64,000 nt of DNA from an uncultured Parabacteroides sp. (lineage in GTDB: Bacteria > Bacteroidota > Bacteroidia > Bacteroidales > Tannerellaceae), in NCBI GenBank assembly GCA_949289155.1, contig CASEMX010000001.1, positions 62,001-126,000 of the forward strand, given 5' to 3'. A program made the translations under genes and the position numbers. Every line of letters starts with the position of its first letter. The first letter of the stretch is position 1. Below, in pieces: positions 17,578 through 27,502 of the stretch. The notes beneath the pieces were generated by a model. That model was not told the origin of the DNA and did no database searches. It saw only the letters and a program-made list of their open reading frames with translations.

Positions 17578-18829
17578 AATCATACGCCCGTCGTGCGGCT
17601 TGCTCCAATATCTCCTCTTCGCCCGGGACCCGCCGTTCCTGCATCAATACCTTGCCGTTGCAAATCACGGTATCGATGCAATTGCCGTTTGCTGCATAGA
17701 CCAAATTCGAGACGAAATTGAAATTCGGTGTGAATGCCGCGCTCTTCAGGTCCACCAAACAGAGGTCCGCTAAGTAACCCTCCGCAATCCGTCCGGCTTT
17801 CAGACCCAAGATATCCGCACCCACGGCGGTTGCTGCGTCGAGCATCTCCTGCGCGGTCAAGACTTCCGGGTCTTTGCGCCACGCCTTGCCGAGCAGCGAC
17901 GCCAGTTTCATTGCCTCCACCATATCGAGGTTGTTCGATGAGGAGCAACCGTCCGTACCGATGCCTACCGGGATACCCAAACGCTTCATCTCGACAAACG
18001 GGAAACGGATGCCCGATGCCAGTTTCATGTTCGATGCCGGATTATGCACGACCTTTACCCCGTGGTCCGCGAGCATCCGGATTTCATCGTTGTCCACATA
18101 AACGGCATGCGCGATGACCAAGCGCGGAGAGAGGATGCCCAATTTATACAAATAGCGGACCGGCGTGAATCCGAAACGTTTCTTCGAGAAATTCACCTCC
18201 TCTTCCGTCTCCGCCAAATGCAAATGAATCAGCGCACCGCGCTCGTTGGAAAACTCGTGAATCCAGCGCAGAAATTCGCCCGACACTGTGTAAATCGCAT
18301 GGGGACCCATCGTGAATTGTACCCTCCGGCTGTATTCATGTTGCTTGTCGAACAGTTTCCAGCAGTCTCGTTTGCAGCTGTCCGCCTTTTCCGGGTCAAA
18401 GCCGTCGAAGCAAACTGCCGAGATGTATCCCCGCAATCCCATCTCCTCGACTGCATCGGCGGTAATGGAAGGACGTTGGTACATATCAAGGAAGGTCGTC
18501 GTGCCGGATTTAATCATTTCCAAGCAGGCCAGCTTCGCTCCCCAGTAGATATCCTCGCGTTGCATCTTGGCTTCGTTCGGCCATATTTTCTGTTCCAGCC
18601 AAGGCATCAGCTTCATGTCGTCGGCAAATCCGCGGAAGAGCGTCATGGCGGCGTGGGTATGTCCGTTGATTAAGCCGGGGATTACCGCTTTTCCGGTCCC
18701 GTCAATCAGCGTTTCTGCCTCCGTTTCGATATGAGGAGCGATTTGTTTGATGGTATCTTTCTCAATATAGATATCTGTCGGATGCCCGTCCATTTGGACA
18801 TTCTTAATCAATATTCTATTTGTTCGCAT
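17561..18829 (-). CDS. mtaD: 5-methylthioadenosine/S-adenosylhomocysteine deaminase-type amidohydrolase
   Basis: Metal-dependent amidohydrolase that deaminates adenosine-type nucleosides (MTA, SAH or adenosine) to their inosine forms. The 422-residue protein has the metal ligands His57 and His59 (NGHTHAAM), His205 (HLHLAETEEE, with Glu208 as acid/base), His242 (AHAVYVD) and Asp294 (GIGTDGCSSSNN). HNPASNMKLASG near 263-274 is also typical. It starts 7 bp after the helicase stop and precedes the purine nucleoside phosphorylase, which fits a salvage route from adenosine to hypoxanthine. A closely related alternative is the SsnA/guanine-deaminase-like branch, which I judge less likely. Confidence 0.88.
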   Translation of the reverse strand: MRTNRILIKNVQMDGHPTDIYIEKDTIKQIAPHIETEAETLIDGTGKAVIPGLINGHTHAAMTLFRGFADDMKLMPWLEQKIWPNEAKMQREDIYWGAKLACLEMIKSGTTTFLDMYQRPSITADAVEEMGLRGYISAVCFDGFDPEKADSCKRDCWKLFDKQHEYSRRVQFTMGPHAIYTVSGEFLRWIHEFSNERGALIHLHLAETEEEVNFSKKRFGFTPVRYLYKLGILSPRLVIAHAVYVDNDEIRMLADHGVKVVHNPASNMKLASGIRFPFVEMKRLGIPVGIGTDGCSSSNNLDMVEAMKLASLLGKAWRKDPEVLTAQEMLDAATAVGADILGLKAGRIAEGYLADLCLVDLKSAAFTPNFNFVSNLVYAANGNCIDTVICNGKVLMQERRVPGEEEILEQAARRAYDLVARS

Positions 18830-18836
18830 AATCTAT

Positions 18837-20168
18837 TTATTCATATTTCGCATTTTTATTTTTGATTTTCTCCGAACGGATTCGTGCGAGCAATTCCCGC
18901 TTTTTGTCCCGTTTTATGGCAGCCAGCGCGCAGGAATCAAATACCTCCACGACACCGACCTCGTCTCGCGTCAATCCGCCCTTTTGATAAAGGAATCCCG
19001 CCACGTCGCCTTTGCTCAGCTTGTCGCGTTTCCCGCGATTGATGCGCAGAGTCGTCCATTCCGACGGCTTCGGATGCTTCGCTTGTGCCGGCAAGAAAAA
19101 CGGGTCCGGCTCCGGCGTGATATATTCCGGCAACGTCTCGGCATCATGCAGCAGGAGATAGGCCGTTCCCTCTGCATTCATTCGCGCCGTTCTTCCGTTG
19201 CGATGCACAAACGCCTCTTCATTTAAAGGCAAATGGTAATGAATCACATGGCGCACCTCCGGAATATCCAGTCCGCGTGCCGCCAAATCGGTCGTTACAA
19301 ACACCGTTGCCGTCCCGTTCCGGAGCAAAGCCAGACGTTGTTCGCGTTCGGTCTGTTCCAATCCTCCGTGAAAGCAGGCATTGTCCACCCGCATCTTGGT
19401 CAGGTATTGGCTGACGCGCTCGACCGATTCCCGATGATTGCAGAAAACCAGTGCCGGTTCGCCATTCAATTCGCCCAACAAGCGATACAGGCAACCCAAT
19501 TTATCCCGCTCCGCTGATTTTACCTGATAAAGCTTCAGCCCTTTCAGCGATTTCTGCGCCGTAAGGTAAGAAATCCGCAACGGCTTCCGCATTCCGACAA
19601 AGTCCGGGACCTCTACAGCCTCGGTTGCGGAGGTCAATATCCGTTGCTTAATATGAGGCAACTGCGTCAATATCTTTTTCATCTCCGGAACGAATTTCAA
19701 TTCCAGTGATTTGTCGAATTCGTCCAAGATAACCGTGTGTACCGAATCGACCGCTACGCTTCCTTTCTCCAAGTGGTCCAATATTCGTCCGGGAGTGCCA
19801 ATCCAGACCGCCGGCGCATGCTCCAAACTGCGGCGTTCCGTCTGAAAAGGATGTCCGCCGTAGCAACACGTCTCCTTCATGCCTGTGCCCAACGAACGGA
19901 ATACCGCCTCAATCTGCAGTGCCAATTCCCGCGACGGAGCGATAACCAGCGCCTGCACTTGCTCTTTCTGCTGGAGCTGCGGCAACAAAGGCAACAGGAA
20001 AGCCAATGTTTTTCCCGAGCCTGTCGGACTTAATAACAATATATCTTGCCGTATGTCCGCCGCCAAGACCTCTTTTTGCATCGGATTCAATTCCGGAATC
20101 CCGACTTTCAGCAAAGCTTGCCGGATAGGTTCCGGATAGTGTATGTCTGTCTTTTTATTTTCTGCCAT
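18837..20168 (-). CDS. DEAD-box RNA helicase with DbpA-like C-terminal domain
   Basis: ATP-dependent RNA helicase, probably for ribosome assembly. The 443-residue protein shows motif I (SPTGSGKT near 49-56), Ia (PSRELA), TPGR, motif II as DEFD instead of DEAD, motif III as TSAT, then VTTDLAARGLDIPEV and motif VI HRNGRTARM, in which Gly of the usual HRIGRTGR is Ala. A C-terminal domain (about 370-440, TTLRINRGKRDKLSKGDVAGFLYQ) resembles the DbpA RNA-binding domain, which recognises helix 92 of 23S rRNA. The last 20 residues are strongly basic. It is co-directional and close to both neighbours. Confidence 0.88.
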   Translation of the reverse strand: MAENKKTDIHYPEPIRQALLKVGIPELNPMQKEVLAADIRQDILLLSPTGSGKTLAFLLPLLPQLQQKEQVQALVIAPSRELALQIEAVFRSLGTGMKETCCYGGHPFQTERRSLEHAPAVWIGTPGRILDHLEKGSVAVDSVHTVILDEFDKSLELKFVPEMKKILTQLPHIKQRILTSATEAVEVPDFVGMRKPLRISYLTAQKSLKGLKLYQVKSAERDKLGCLYRLLGELNGEPALVFCNHRESVERVSQYLTKMRVDNACFHGGLEQTEREQRLALLRNGTATVFVTTDLAARGLDIPEVRHVIHYHLPLNEEAFVHRNGRTARMNAEGTAYLLLHDAETLPEYITPEPDPFFLPAQAKHPKPSEWTTLRINRGKRDKLSKGDVAGFLYQKGGLTRDEVGVVEVFDSCALAAIKRDKKRELLARIRSEKIKNKNAKYE

Positions 20169-20199
20169 TCTTTTTACTGTATTATCCTAATGTCTTATC

Positions 20200-22731
20200 C
20201 TACGGGATACGGTATAAATAGTCCGATTGCTGGAGTAATTTGTTGCGCAGCATAGGCGGAAAGTCCGGTGACTCTTGCAAGAAACGCTCCACTTCATTCC
20301 GTGCTTCGGGCGATTTATGTCCGCTTAACAAGGCACGCAACCAAGCAGAGGGGAAGAATATATCCCCCGTCCGTTGAATCTCCGGCAATAGCTCCAATGC
20401 CGGACGGATATATCCCAACGATTCCTGTTCGCGCAGTCGATGATTCAAAAGCGACAAGGAGGTAGAGACCCAAGGTTCGATTCGTCGATTCTCCGCCTTC
20501 AATAAAGATCGGAATACACTGTCGCGTACGGCACGGTCGGCCGAAACTGCCGGAGAGATAAACCGATATTCCGCCTGCCGGTCCGGATTCGTGATGCGTG
20601 CCGACTGGGTCGTTATAATCTCCTCTGCCTGCTCCGGCAAATGGATGGCAAGGAGATAGGATAGGCTGATGTAATCGCGTTCGCTCAGTGAGCATCCTGC
20701 CGGAGCCTGTTGTCCCTTCCAAATCTTATACAACCGATCGATTGCCTCTTTCGAGTCCGCCACCGACTGATATTGCCGGAAAGCCTGTGTCCGGAATGCT
20801 GTTTTATTTCCCGAAATAACCTGTTTCCATAATGCTTGTTCCAGCCATGAAAGGTCTTTCTGGGCGAATTTTACGGCCGAACCTACATAGCCTAATGCCA
20901 TTGCGTAGAGCAAATCGCTCGATTCGCCGGACAGATAATTCATCATGTCCCGGAGATAGCTGTCTGCATCAAGGGTTTTATGTTGCAGGTTCTCATGCAA
21001 CGAAATAAGCAGTGAACCTTTCAAAAGCTCGTCGCGCGTCGTATCCAAACAGGCAAAGGCGGCTTTTTGGTCCGCTTCGGAAAGACGGAAAAAGCCGTAA
21101 GCGTATCCGTCGGTATTCGGCAGGACAGCTATCGGAGCAGTATGGCGGAGACGCAACGGAACACTTGCTATTCCTTTTGCATCATCTAATTCTACTGCTA
21201 CATCTTCCGTTCCGGCTGAAGAACAGACGCGATAAGTGATACGTTGCGGCCAGACGCGTCCTTTTTCCTGCGGGTCTGTTTCCGTTACGACCAAACTATC
21301 TCCCTGAACGGAGGCATCGATGGTCGGCATTCCCGCTTCGTGTACCCACATTTGGCTCCAGTTTGCCAGTTCCACGTCCGTATGTTTGGAGAATACTGCG
21401 ATTAATTCTTCCCATGTCGCATTTCCGTAGCGGAAGGTATGCAAGTAATCGTGCAATCCTTCTCGATAGGCCTGCTCGCCCATGCGGCGCACCAACATTT
21501 CCATCATGACAGGCGACTTATCATATACGATGTTGCTATATACCAATCCGGCATTGCGCAGATTATCGAGCGATTGCTTGATGGGCGTCGCGCCGGCTGT
21601 CCGGTCTTCCGCGTAGGCAGCCGGAACATATCCCCGCACGAAATAGAGGCGATGATTGATTGAGGGGAACATCGGTTCCACCATCTTGGCAGCAAAATAA
21701 TTGGCAAAGACCTCCTTCGTCCAGACATCGTCGAACCACGCCATCGTGACGTAATCGCCAAACCACATGTGCGCCGTCTCGTGGGCAATCAAGGAGCTAC
21801 GGCGGAGCTGTTCGTCGAGCGTCGGGTTTTCATTCAAGAACATACTGCCGTCGTTGTAGAGCGTCGCGCCGGTATGCTCCATGCCGCCGAATTGAAATCC
21901 GGGGATGATAATCAAATCGTATTTGGCGAACGGGTAGGGGATACCGGTATAATCTTCCATCCACGTCAAAGCATCCAATACCTGACGGGCAATTTCCGGG
22001 CATTGCGCCACCCGCTTGGGGTCTGTCTCCCGATGGTAGATAGAAATGGAACGTTCCTCCCGTTGATAGACTTCCCGCTTCAGTTTCCCTGCAACGAAAG
22101 AGAAGAGATAGGTAGGCAACGGCTCGGTTTCTTGAAAATGGACTAATCGTCGGTTGGGAACACTCAGCGTATCCTCGTTTATGATTTTCCCATTAGCGAC
22201 GGCAATCCATGATTCCGGCAGGTCCAATTGCAGGGAATAGTGCGCCTTGATGTTCGGTTGGTCGAAACAGGGGAAGAGCGTGCGTGCCCGGTCCGGGACC
22301 AAAAGCGTATAGAGAAATTCATCCCGCCGGTTCAGGGATTGGTCGGCTGCCCGGAATGCAATGGCTACGTTGTTTTCTCCTGCGCCGATGTTTTCCGCCG
22401 GAATAAAGATATGCTCATTCTCCAACCGATATTCCACCGGTTGGTCGTTCAGCCGGACCGACAGGACTTGCGAGGAATCTGCCCGGAAGTCGATAATCAG
22501 CGGCTCTTGCTGTTTTTGCTTCCATGCGATATCGACAACGCCCGTGACCGGTTTTTCTTTCTCTTCCGGCAAGGTAAACGACAGTCGGTACGTTACGTCC
22601 TGATAAGTTGTCTTGCGAAATTGCGCCAACTCTTGGCTGACTCCGGGTTCCGTCAGTGCCGCAGTCTCCGAAGCATTCGGTTGGCAGGCGATTAAACCGA
22701 CAAGAAGAAGTAGGTTCCACCAATATTTCAT
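20200..22731 (-). CDS. M1 family zinc aminopeptidase, lipoprotein
   Basis: Removes N-terminal residues from peptides in the cell envelope. A short signal peptide ends in a lipobox (GLIAC, Cys at about 16). An N-terminal beta domain spans about 35-220. The catalytic domain has the exopeptidase motif written GGMEH near 292 (GAMEN in the classical family) and the zinc site HETAH near 316-320 with the third ligand Glu about 18 residues later (KEVFANY). A C-terminal helical part of about 320 residues follows. Length is 843 residues. It is 14 bp downstream of the DUF4268 gene. Confidence 0.93.
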   Translation of the reverse strand: MKYWWNLLLLVGLIACQPNASETAALTEPGVSQELAQFRKTTYQDVTYRLSFTLPEEKEKPVTGVVDIAWKQKQQEPLIIDFRADSSQVLSVRLNDQPVEYRLENEHIFIPAENIGAGENNVAIAFRAADQSLNRRDEFLYTLLVPDRARTLFPCFDQPNIKAHYSLQLDLPESWIAVANGKIINEDTLSVPNRRLVHFQETEPLPTYLFSFVAGKLKREVYQREERSISIYHRETDPKRVAQCPEIARQVLDALTWMEDYTGIPYPFAKYDLIIIPGFQFGGMEHTGATLYNDGSMFLNENPTLDEQLRRSSLIAHETAHMWFGDYVTMAWFDDVWTKEVFANYFAAKMVEPMFPSINHRLYFVRGYVPAAYAEDRTAGATPIKQSLDNLRNAGLVYSNIVYDKSPVMMEMLVRRMGEQAYREGLHDYLHTFRYGNATWEELIAVFSKHTDVELANWSQMWVHEAGMPTIDASVQGDSLVVTETDPQEKGRVWPQRITYRVCSSAGTEDVAVELDDAKGIASVPLRLRHTAPIAVLPNTDGYAYGFFRLSEADQKAAFACLDTTRDELLKGSLLISLHENLQHKTLDADSYLRDMMNYLSGESSDLLYAMALGYVGSAVKFAQKDLSWLEQALWKQVISGNKTAFRTQAFRQYQSVADSKEAIDRLYKIWKGQQAPAGCSLSERDYISLSYLLAIHLPEQAEEIITTQSARITNPDRQAEYRFISPAVSADRAVRDSVFRSLLKAENRRIEPWVSTSLSLLNHRLREQESLGYIRPALELLPEIQRTGDIFFPSAWLRALLSGHKSPEARNEVERFLQESPDFPPMLRNKLLQQSDYLYRIP

Positions 22732-22745
22732 ATCCGTAGTCTTTT

Positions 22746-23201
22746 TTATTCACGTAAATATTCTGCGATTTTCATGAAGTTTCCCTCCAAGAGATACATC
22801 TGTTGTGCCATGAAAGAGAAAAACTCGCCCCAGTCTTCGCGGCGATGGAAATCAATGCCCTCCTTTTTCGTATAGATGCGGGCGACCTCCTTCCCGGTTT
22901 CCCGGACATAACAGATATCCCAAATCAATCCCTCCGGGAATCCCGCTTCCAGATTCTCTTTATACCACGTCAGTTTTTCGAGCATTTCCAATCGTTGCTC
23001 TTCTTGGCGATGATTTACTTCGAGGATGACGTATGCCCCTTGGCGGTTGACATCGAATTTCAGTTCCACGCCCTTTACTTTGGTATTGTAAAGCACCCAC
23101 ATCTTGCGCCGTCTGCGCAAATAGGGCTGTACCGCGCAAAAGGCGGCGAAGCTTTCCCAAAATTCGACCTTCAACTGTTTTAATTCCTCTTTGCTATACA
23201 T
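22746..23201 (-). CDS. DUF4268 domain protein
   Basis: A 151-residue cytosolic protein of the DUF4268 family, recognisable from the opening KEELKQLKVEFWESFAAFC and the WVLYNTKVKGVELKFDVNR block near 36-54. The fold is thought to be nuclease-like in part of this family, but I see no intact catalytic signature that I would trust. It lies between the M16 and M1 peptidase genes with gaps of 4 and 14 bp, so it belongs to their transcript. Function unknown. Confidence 0.8.
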   Translation of the reverse strand: MYSKEELKQLKVEFWESFAAFCAVQPYLRRRRKMWVLYNTKVKGVELKFDVNRQGAYVILEVNHRQEEQRLEMLEKLTWYKENLEAGFPEGLIWDICYVRETGKEVARIYTKKEGIDFHRREDWGEFFSFMAQQMYLLEGNFMKIAEYLRE

Positions 23202-23205
23202 GAGT

Positions 23206-26040
23206 CTATCGGTAAATATCCTTTACTTTTAGTTTGATAATTTTCCCGAACTCCGCCAGCCGTTCCATATTTATCTGTTTTTCATTCCCGACAATGGCAT
23301 AGACGGTCGGAGTGCCGGCAATCTGCTCTTGGTAGAACTGTTCGATGTCTTCGATGTCCATATCTTTGATATATTCCAACAGCATCCGGTTCGGGTCGTC
23401 GGTGTATCCCTCTTTGTGATACCGAGCGAGGCGTTCGGACAATGCCCGGAAAGTCGGGAACGCATTGTTCACTTCGTTCCGGATATGCTGTTTGACAGCG
23501 TCGATACGTTCCGGTCTGCTTGGCATCTTTTCGATTAACTGACGGAAAATAGTCAGTGCATCGATGGTTTTGTCGTTCTGCGTAGAGAACATGGCTTGGA
23601 AATAGCCCGGTTCGCCTTGGCTCCGCAGGGATGGCAAATGGTATCTGCCATCTACCCGATAGGCATACGAGCGGAATTCCCGAATCTCTTGGAACATTAG
23701 CGACGACATATCTCCGCCGAAATAGCCGGAGAAGAGTTTGGAAGCGCAGCGGGCTTTCAAGTCATCCACCGCTTTCCCTTTGATATAGGCGTAAACGATG
23801 CTCTGCGATACCTCTTTCATATCCAAGAAGAAGACCGTCGGCGCATCATATTGCTGCAGCGGGCGTTCGTAAGGGTAACCGGATGGGAGCGATACCTCCT
23901 GCAAGCGGAAATAATGCCGCACCATTTTTTGCACCTCGTCGCCCGGTTGGTTGCCACAATAATGGATTTCGCACGCATATTGCTGCACCTCCTTGAACAG
24001 TTTCAGCAGTTCGCTCCCTTTGAGCTGTTTGATTTCCTTCAGCGAAGGCTTTCTGAGGAAACGGGAAGTCTCGCCGAAGGCTACCCGCTCGAACAGGGCG
24101 AGTGCAATGCTCTCGCTGGAATTGATGAATGCCTTTTCGGTGACGCGCATTTCGTCTGCCACTTGGCGTATCTGCATTTCGTCCGTTTGGGGATGCTGCA
24201 TGAAAGCACCCACCAACGCGATAGTTTCCCACAAATAGTTTTCGAAGCCGGTGATATGCACGACAAAGCTCGTGTTTTTGTTTTCGAAGGTCAGTGTGCT
24301 GCCGATACGTTGCAATTTGTTGCGGAACGTCTCGAAGTTGTCCTGTGTGGTCCCGATGAAATGCAGGTAACTGCCCAGCGGCGCCAGCAGCGGCTTCTCC
24401 AAGATGCCTACGCCGTAGCAAATATCTAATGAGAAAATGTCGTTGACCCTGTTTTTGGTCATATATAACTTCACCTTGTCGGACAGGTCGATGGTTTCTA
24501 TCGGGAAACTTTCGCCATCGACAAAGCGGGGCTCCAAGGGAGGGACCGGGAGCTTCTCCAGTTCCTCTGCGTAGCGCGATTTGGAGTGCCACGGGTTCGG
24601 CTGCACCGGTGCGTAGTCCGGTTTGGGCAGATTGTCCTTCTTATACCGTCCGGTCGTCTTCGTGACATAGAGGTAATCCGAGGTAAAATACTTCCGGGCG
24701 ACGGCGATGACATCTTCGCGAGTCATGGCGTCGATGCGCGCCAGCTCCGCCATGTAGTCCCCCCAGTTTTTCCCTTGCGAGAAGAGGCGCATCATCACTT
24801 GCGCACGTGTGCTGACGTCTTCCAGCGCCGAGACGTACTCCCTTTTCTGCTCCAACTTCAATCCTAAAAAGGCCTCTTCGCTGAAATCGCCCGCCTTCAG
24901 CCGTTCAATCTCCCGCCATACCAGCTTTTCCGCTGTGGCATACGATTGGAAAAAGAGCTTCGGGACGATGAAAATAGCCAAGATGCCCGCCTCGTTCATG
25001 CATTCGTTGAGCGCCATCGATGCCACAAGCTTATGCTCGACGGTCAGTTTGTCCAGCAATCCCGTTCCGTTGGCATTGTTCAGGAGGGCGATGGCCACTT
25101 TGAGGGCTACTTCGTCTTCGTGGTTGGCGGCGACGCCGCGGAATCCCATTGCCATCATCTTGACAAAGGGCATCGGGACCTTCAGTTTCATTTTTTCCTT
25201 TCCCTTGAATTCGGGGAGAGGCACGACGGCCTGTTTCGGCGCTTCCCCTTTCCGAATCCGGGAGAAGGTACGCTGTAAGATAGGCATCACCTCGTCCGTC
25301 TTGAAATCGCCGCACAGGATGAGGCCCATGTTCGACGCCACGTAATACTCTTCGAAGAAGCGGCGCATCTCCGAAAGGCGCGGCCTCTTCAGGTTTTCGG
25401 TGCTGCCGATGATGGGATAGGCGTAGGGATGGGGGGCGAAATAACGCTCCTTCAGCCGCTCGACCGGCATACCGCCGATGTAATCGGAATACATGTTCTT
25501 CTCCTCATAGACCGTCTCCAATTCGCTTTGGAACATGCGGAAAACGGGGTTAATCAGCCGTTCGCTGTTCAGCTCCGCCCATTGCGCCATGTATTGCGGG
25601 GAGAAGGTATTATAATAGACCGTACAGTCGAGCGACGTTCCGGCATTCAGTTTCGTTCCGCCATATTGGGAAATCAGTTTGTCGAACTCGTTCGGGATGA
25701 CGAACTTCGCCGCCTGCACGCTCAAGAGGTTGATTTGCACTTGGATGAGTTCGCGCAGTACCGGGACCTCTTCCACCGCCAGTTTGTCGTATAGTTCGGC
25801 GATTTGGTCGAGGATGACCTTCTCTTTTTCGTAATCGGTCGTTCCGATTTTGTCGGTTCCCTTAAACATCATGTGTTCGAAATAATGGGCGATGCCGGTG
25901 TTCGGGCAATCTTTCGCGCCGGCTTTGACGACGACAGCCCCGAATACTTTCGGCTGCGTATGGTCTTCGTTCAACCATACGTTCAACCCATTTTCCAATG
26001 TGTAGTTTGTCCACTCGATTTGTCGTTCCTTCAGTTCCAT
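23206..26040 (-). CDS. M16 family zinc metallopeptidase (pitrilysin type)
   Basis: A 944-residue insulinase/pitrilysin-type peptidase with the inverted zinc motif HYFEH (His52, Glu55, His56) in the N-terminal domain, and three further M16-like domains as in single-chain pitrilysins. No signal peptide is visible, so it may be cytosolic. I set the start at the ATG at 26040 (MELKERQIEW); an in-frame ATG at 26109 would add 23 residues and lies upstream of the -7 box at 26075-26082. It is the first gene of a probable long operon through DUF4268, M1, the helicase and purine genes. Confidence 0.92.
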   Translation of the reverse strand: MELKERQIEWTNYTLENGLNVWLNEDHTQPKVFGAVVVKAGAKDCPNTGIAHYFEHMMFKGTDKIGTTDYEKEKVILDQIAELYDKLAVEEVPVLRELIQVQINLLSVQAAKFVIPNEFDKLISQYGGTKLNAGTSLDCTVYYNTFSPQYMAQWAELNSERLINPVFRMFQSELETVYEEKNMYSDYIGGMPVERLKERYFAPHPYAYPIIGSTENLKRPRLSEMRRFFEEYYVASNMGLILCGDFKTDEVMPILQRTFSRIRKGEAPKQAVVPLPEFKGKEKMKLKVPMPFVKMMAMGFRGVAANHEDEVALKVAIALLNNANGTGLLDKLTVEHKLVASMALNECMNEAGILAIFIVPKLFFQSYATAEKLVWREIERLKAGDFSEEAFLGLKLEQKREYVSALEDVSTRAQVMMRLFSQGKNWGDYMAELARIDAMTREDVIAVARKYFTSDYLYVTKTTGRYKKDNLPKPDYAPVQPNPWHSKSRYAEELEKLPVPPLEPRFVDGESFPIETIDLSDKVKLYMTKNRVNDIFSLDICYGVGILEKPLLAPLGSYLHFIGTTQDNFETFRNKLQRIGSTLTFENKNTSFVVHITGFENYLWETIALVGAFMQHPQTDEMQIRQVADEMRVTEKAFINSSESIALALFERVAFGETSRFLRKPSLKEIKQLKGSELLKLFKEVQQYACEIHYCGNQPGDEVQKMVRHYFRLQEVSLPSGYPYERPLQQYDAPTVFFLDMKEVSQSIVYAYIKGKAVDDLKARCASKLFSGYFGGDMSSLMFQEIREFRSYAYRVDGRYHLPSLRSQGEPGYFQAMFSTQNDKTIDALTIFRQLIEKMPSRPERIDAVKQHIRNEVNNAFPTFRALSERLARYHKEGYTDDPNRMLLEYIKDMDIEDIEQFYQEQIAGTPTVYAIVGNEKQINMERLAEFGKIIKLKVKDIYR

Positions 26041-26074
26041 GTCTATGGCAGATTCGTTTTTTTTAATTGAAACG

Positions 26075-26082
26075 CAAATGTA
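26075..26082 (-). promoter_or_regulatory. Promoter -7 box for the M16 operon
   Basis: TACATTTG on the minus strand, 34 bp before the ATG at 26040. It supports that start over the ATG at 26109. Confidence 0.55.
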
Positions 26083-26168
26083 GTCAATTTTTTGGTTATG
26101 CCGATGCAATCGGAGGAGAATTGCGTGAAGAGCGGATAATGATATAGGGCGGTGAAACCGTCCGATGT

Positions 26169-26288
26169 GCTTAACCGCTGGTGAGCGGAGCGAACCTGCG
26201 GTAAAAATGGTATCAAAATCCGGGCTTCGAAGAAGTCCAACAGGTTTCTATCCGCAGGCTCGGCATGGCCTCGCGCAGACGGTTAAGC
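26169..26288. repeat. Inverted repeat, possible small non-autonomous element
   Basis: GCTTAACCG at 26169-26177 is exactly mirrored by CGGTTAAGC at 26280-26288. Inside, CCTGCGG (26195-26201) mirrors CCGCAGG (26252-26258), with weaker pairing between. The whole 120-bp block can fold into one stem-loop or could be a MITE-like unit. It lies in the 640-bp gap between the divergent M16 and DUF6261-like genes, which also holds a tandem array and two promoters. Confidence 0.7.
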
Positions 26289-26358
26289 ATAATTGGACAG
26301 CTTTGCTGCCCTTTTTTCTTCCTGACTTATGCACTTTATAGTTTTGAACACAAAAAAT

Positions 26359-26620
26359 ACTTTCCCGATATCAAAATCTGCTCAATAAAAATTAGAAATG
26401 ATTTCACGATATCAGGGAAATACTTCTAAAAAAAAATATAAATGATTTCCCGGTATCTAAAACTACTCCATAAAAATAAGAAATGATTTCCCAATATCTA
26501 AAACTACTCCATAAAAATAAGAAATAGTTTCTTGATAGCATAAAGATGCTTTATAAAAATAAAAAATGATTTCCATATATCAGGAAAATGCTTCTAAAAA
26601 ATAAGAAATAATTCCCTGTT
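26359..26620. repeat. A/T-rich tandem array, 41-42-bp period
   Basis: About six spacer-less units. The anchor GATTTC or a close variant recurs at 26359, 26400, 26444, 26485, 26526, 26568 and 26610 (steps 41, 44, 41, 41, 42, 42). The two central copies share TATCTAAAACTACTCCATAA exactly. The array ends about 25 bp before the -7 box of the DUF6261-like gene, so it forms that gene's upstream region. Confidence 0.88.
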
Positions 26621-26644
26621 TATAGAATATGAAAAAATATTTTA

Positions 26645-26652
26645 TATATTTG
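26645..26652 (+). promoter_or_regulatory. Promoter -7 box for the first DUF6261-like gene
   Basis: TATATTTG immediately downstream of the A/T-rich array, 26 bp before the ATG at 26679. An in-frame ATG at 26655 would lie at or before the transcription start. Confidence 0.55.
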
Positions 26653-26678
26653 CATTGTATATATATTGGATTAAAAAC

Positions 26679-27485
26679 ATGAAAACTATAAATAAAATTA
26701 GGAATTATCATATTTCTCGCAATGCCGAGCATTACCAGCTTTATTCTTCTTTGAAAAGTTTGGTTTCCGAAGATTTGGCTGCGAAATATGGTTTTACGGC
26801 TCATTGGCAGCGCTTTTCGGCTGCCTTTGCGAAGGAAAATGATGCGTATGCGCGGAACCGGGCCTATTATCAGACAAGGTCGGTGACAAAAAATGAGGCG
26901 GAATTGAACCTGCGTTTGCGGTCACTCAACCTGATTCTTCGGAGCAAGAAATTGTGCGGAGATGCGGCGGTGGGCGATGCCGCTCGGAGGCTCAGTTATG
27001 CGATGAAGCCCTACAAAGGGGTGGTGTTAAAGCCCCAAACGGAAAAAATCGGGATGGTAAAGGATTTGGTGAATATTTTCGAGACGGAGTATGCTCAGGA
27101 GATGGCGACGGTGGGGGTCACCGACCTTGTGGCCGACCTGAAACAGGCGTTCGGGGAGTTCGAAACGGTGCTCTATGAGCGGGCGAATGTGCAGCGGGCG
27201 CGCAAAGAGGCGGATTCGATGACAGAGGTCCGTCCGGAGGTGGAGCGCACGTTCGAGGAGCTGGCAGCGGTCATTTCCGCGCTCTTTATCGTGGCGAGCT
27301 GTGTCGAAAACGACAGTGCGAAGGCGGCTGAACTGGAGGAACTTATCGACGCGATGAACGCCCGTATCCTGCAGTTCCAAAGCGCATTGTCGCGCCGCGG
27401 CGTCGGGCAGGCGGAAAGGGTGGAGGAGGACGAGGATGAGGATTCCGGAGCCGCCGCATCGACGGAGGAAACCGAAGCATCGTAA
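26679..27485 (+). CDS. DUF6261-like helical protein, first copy
   Basis: A 268-residue, almost all-helical cytosolic protein that I assign to the Bacteroidales DUF6261 family by its opening (MKTINKIRNYHISRNAEHYQL), its length and its acidic low-complexity tail (EEDEDEDSG and further Glu/Ser). It aligns with the second copy at 48109-48894 around R-x(6)-F-x-E-L and a following I-x-A-x(3)-V-A pattern. The function is unknown. The Arg/Lys-rich N-terminal helices and acidic tail would suit a nucleic-acid or protein partner, but that is inference. The start is the ATG at 26679 because of the -7 box position. A tandem array lies directly upstream. Confidence 0.7.
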   Translation: MKTINKIRNYHISRNAEHYQLYSSLKSLVSEDLAAKYGFTAHWQRFSAAFAKENDAYARNRAYYQTRSVTKNEAELNLRLRSLNLILRSKKLCGDAAVGDAARRLSYAMKPYKGVVLKPQTEKIGMVKDLVNIFETEYAQEMATVGVTDLVADLKQAFGEFETVLYERANVQRARKEADSMTEVRPEVERTFEELAAVISALFIVASCVENDSAKAAELEELIDAMNARILQFQSALSRRGVGQAERVEEDEDEDSGAAASTEETEAS

Positions 27486-27502
27486 CGAAAAACCTGTCTC
27501 CT

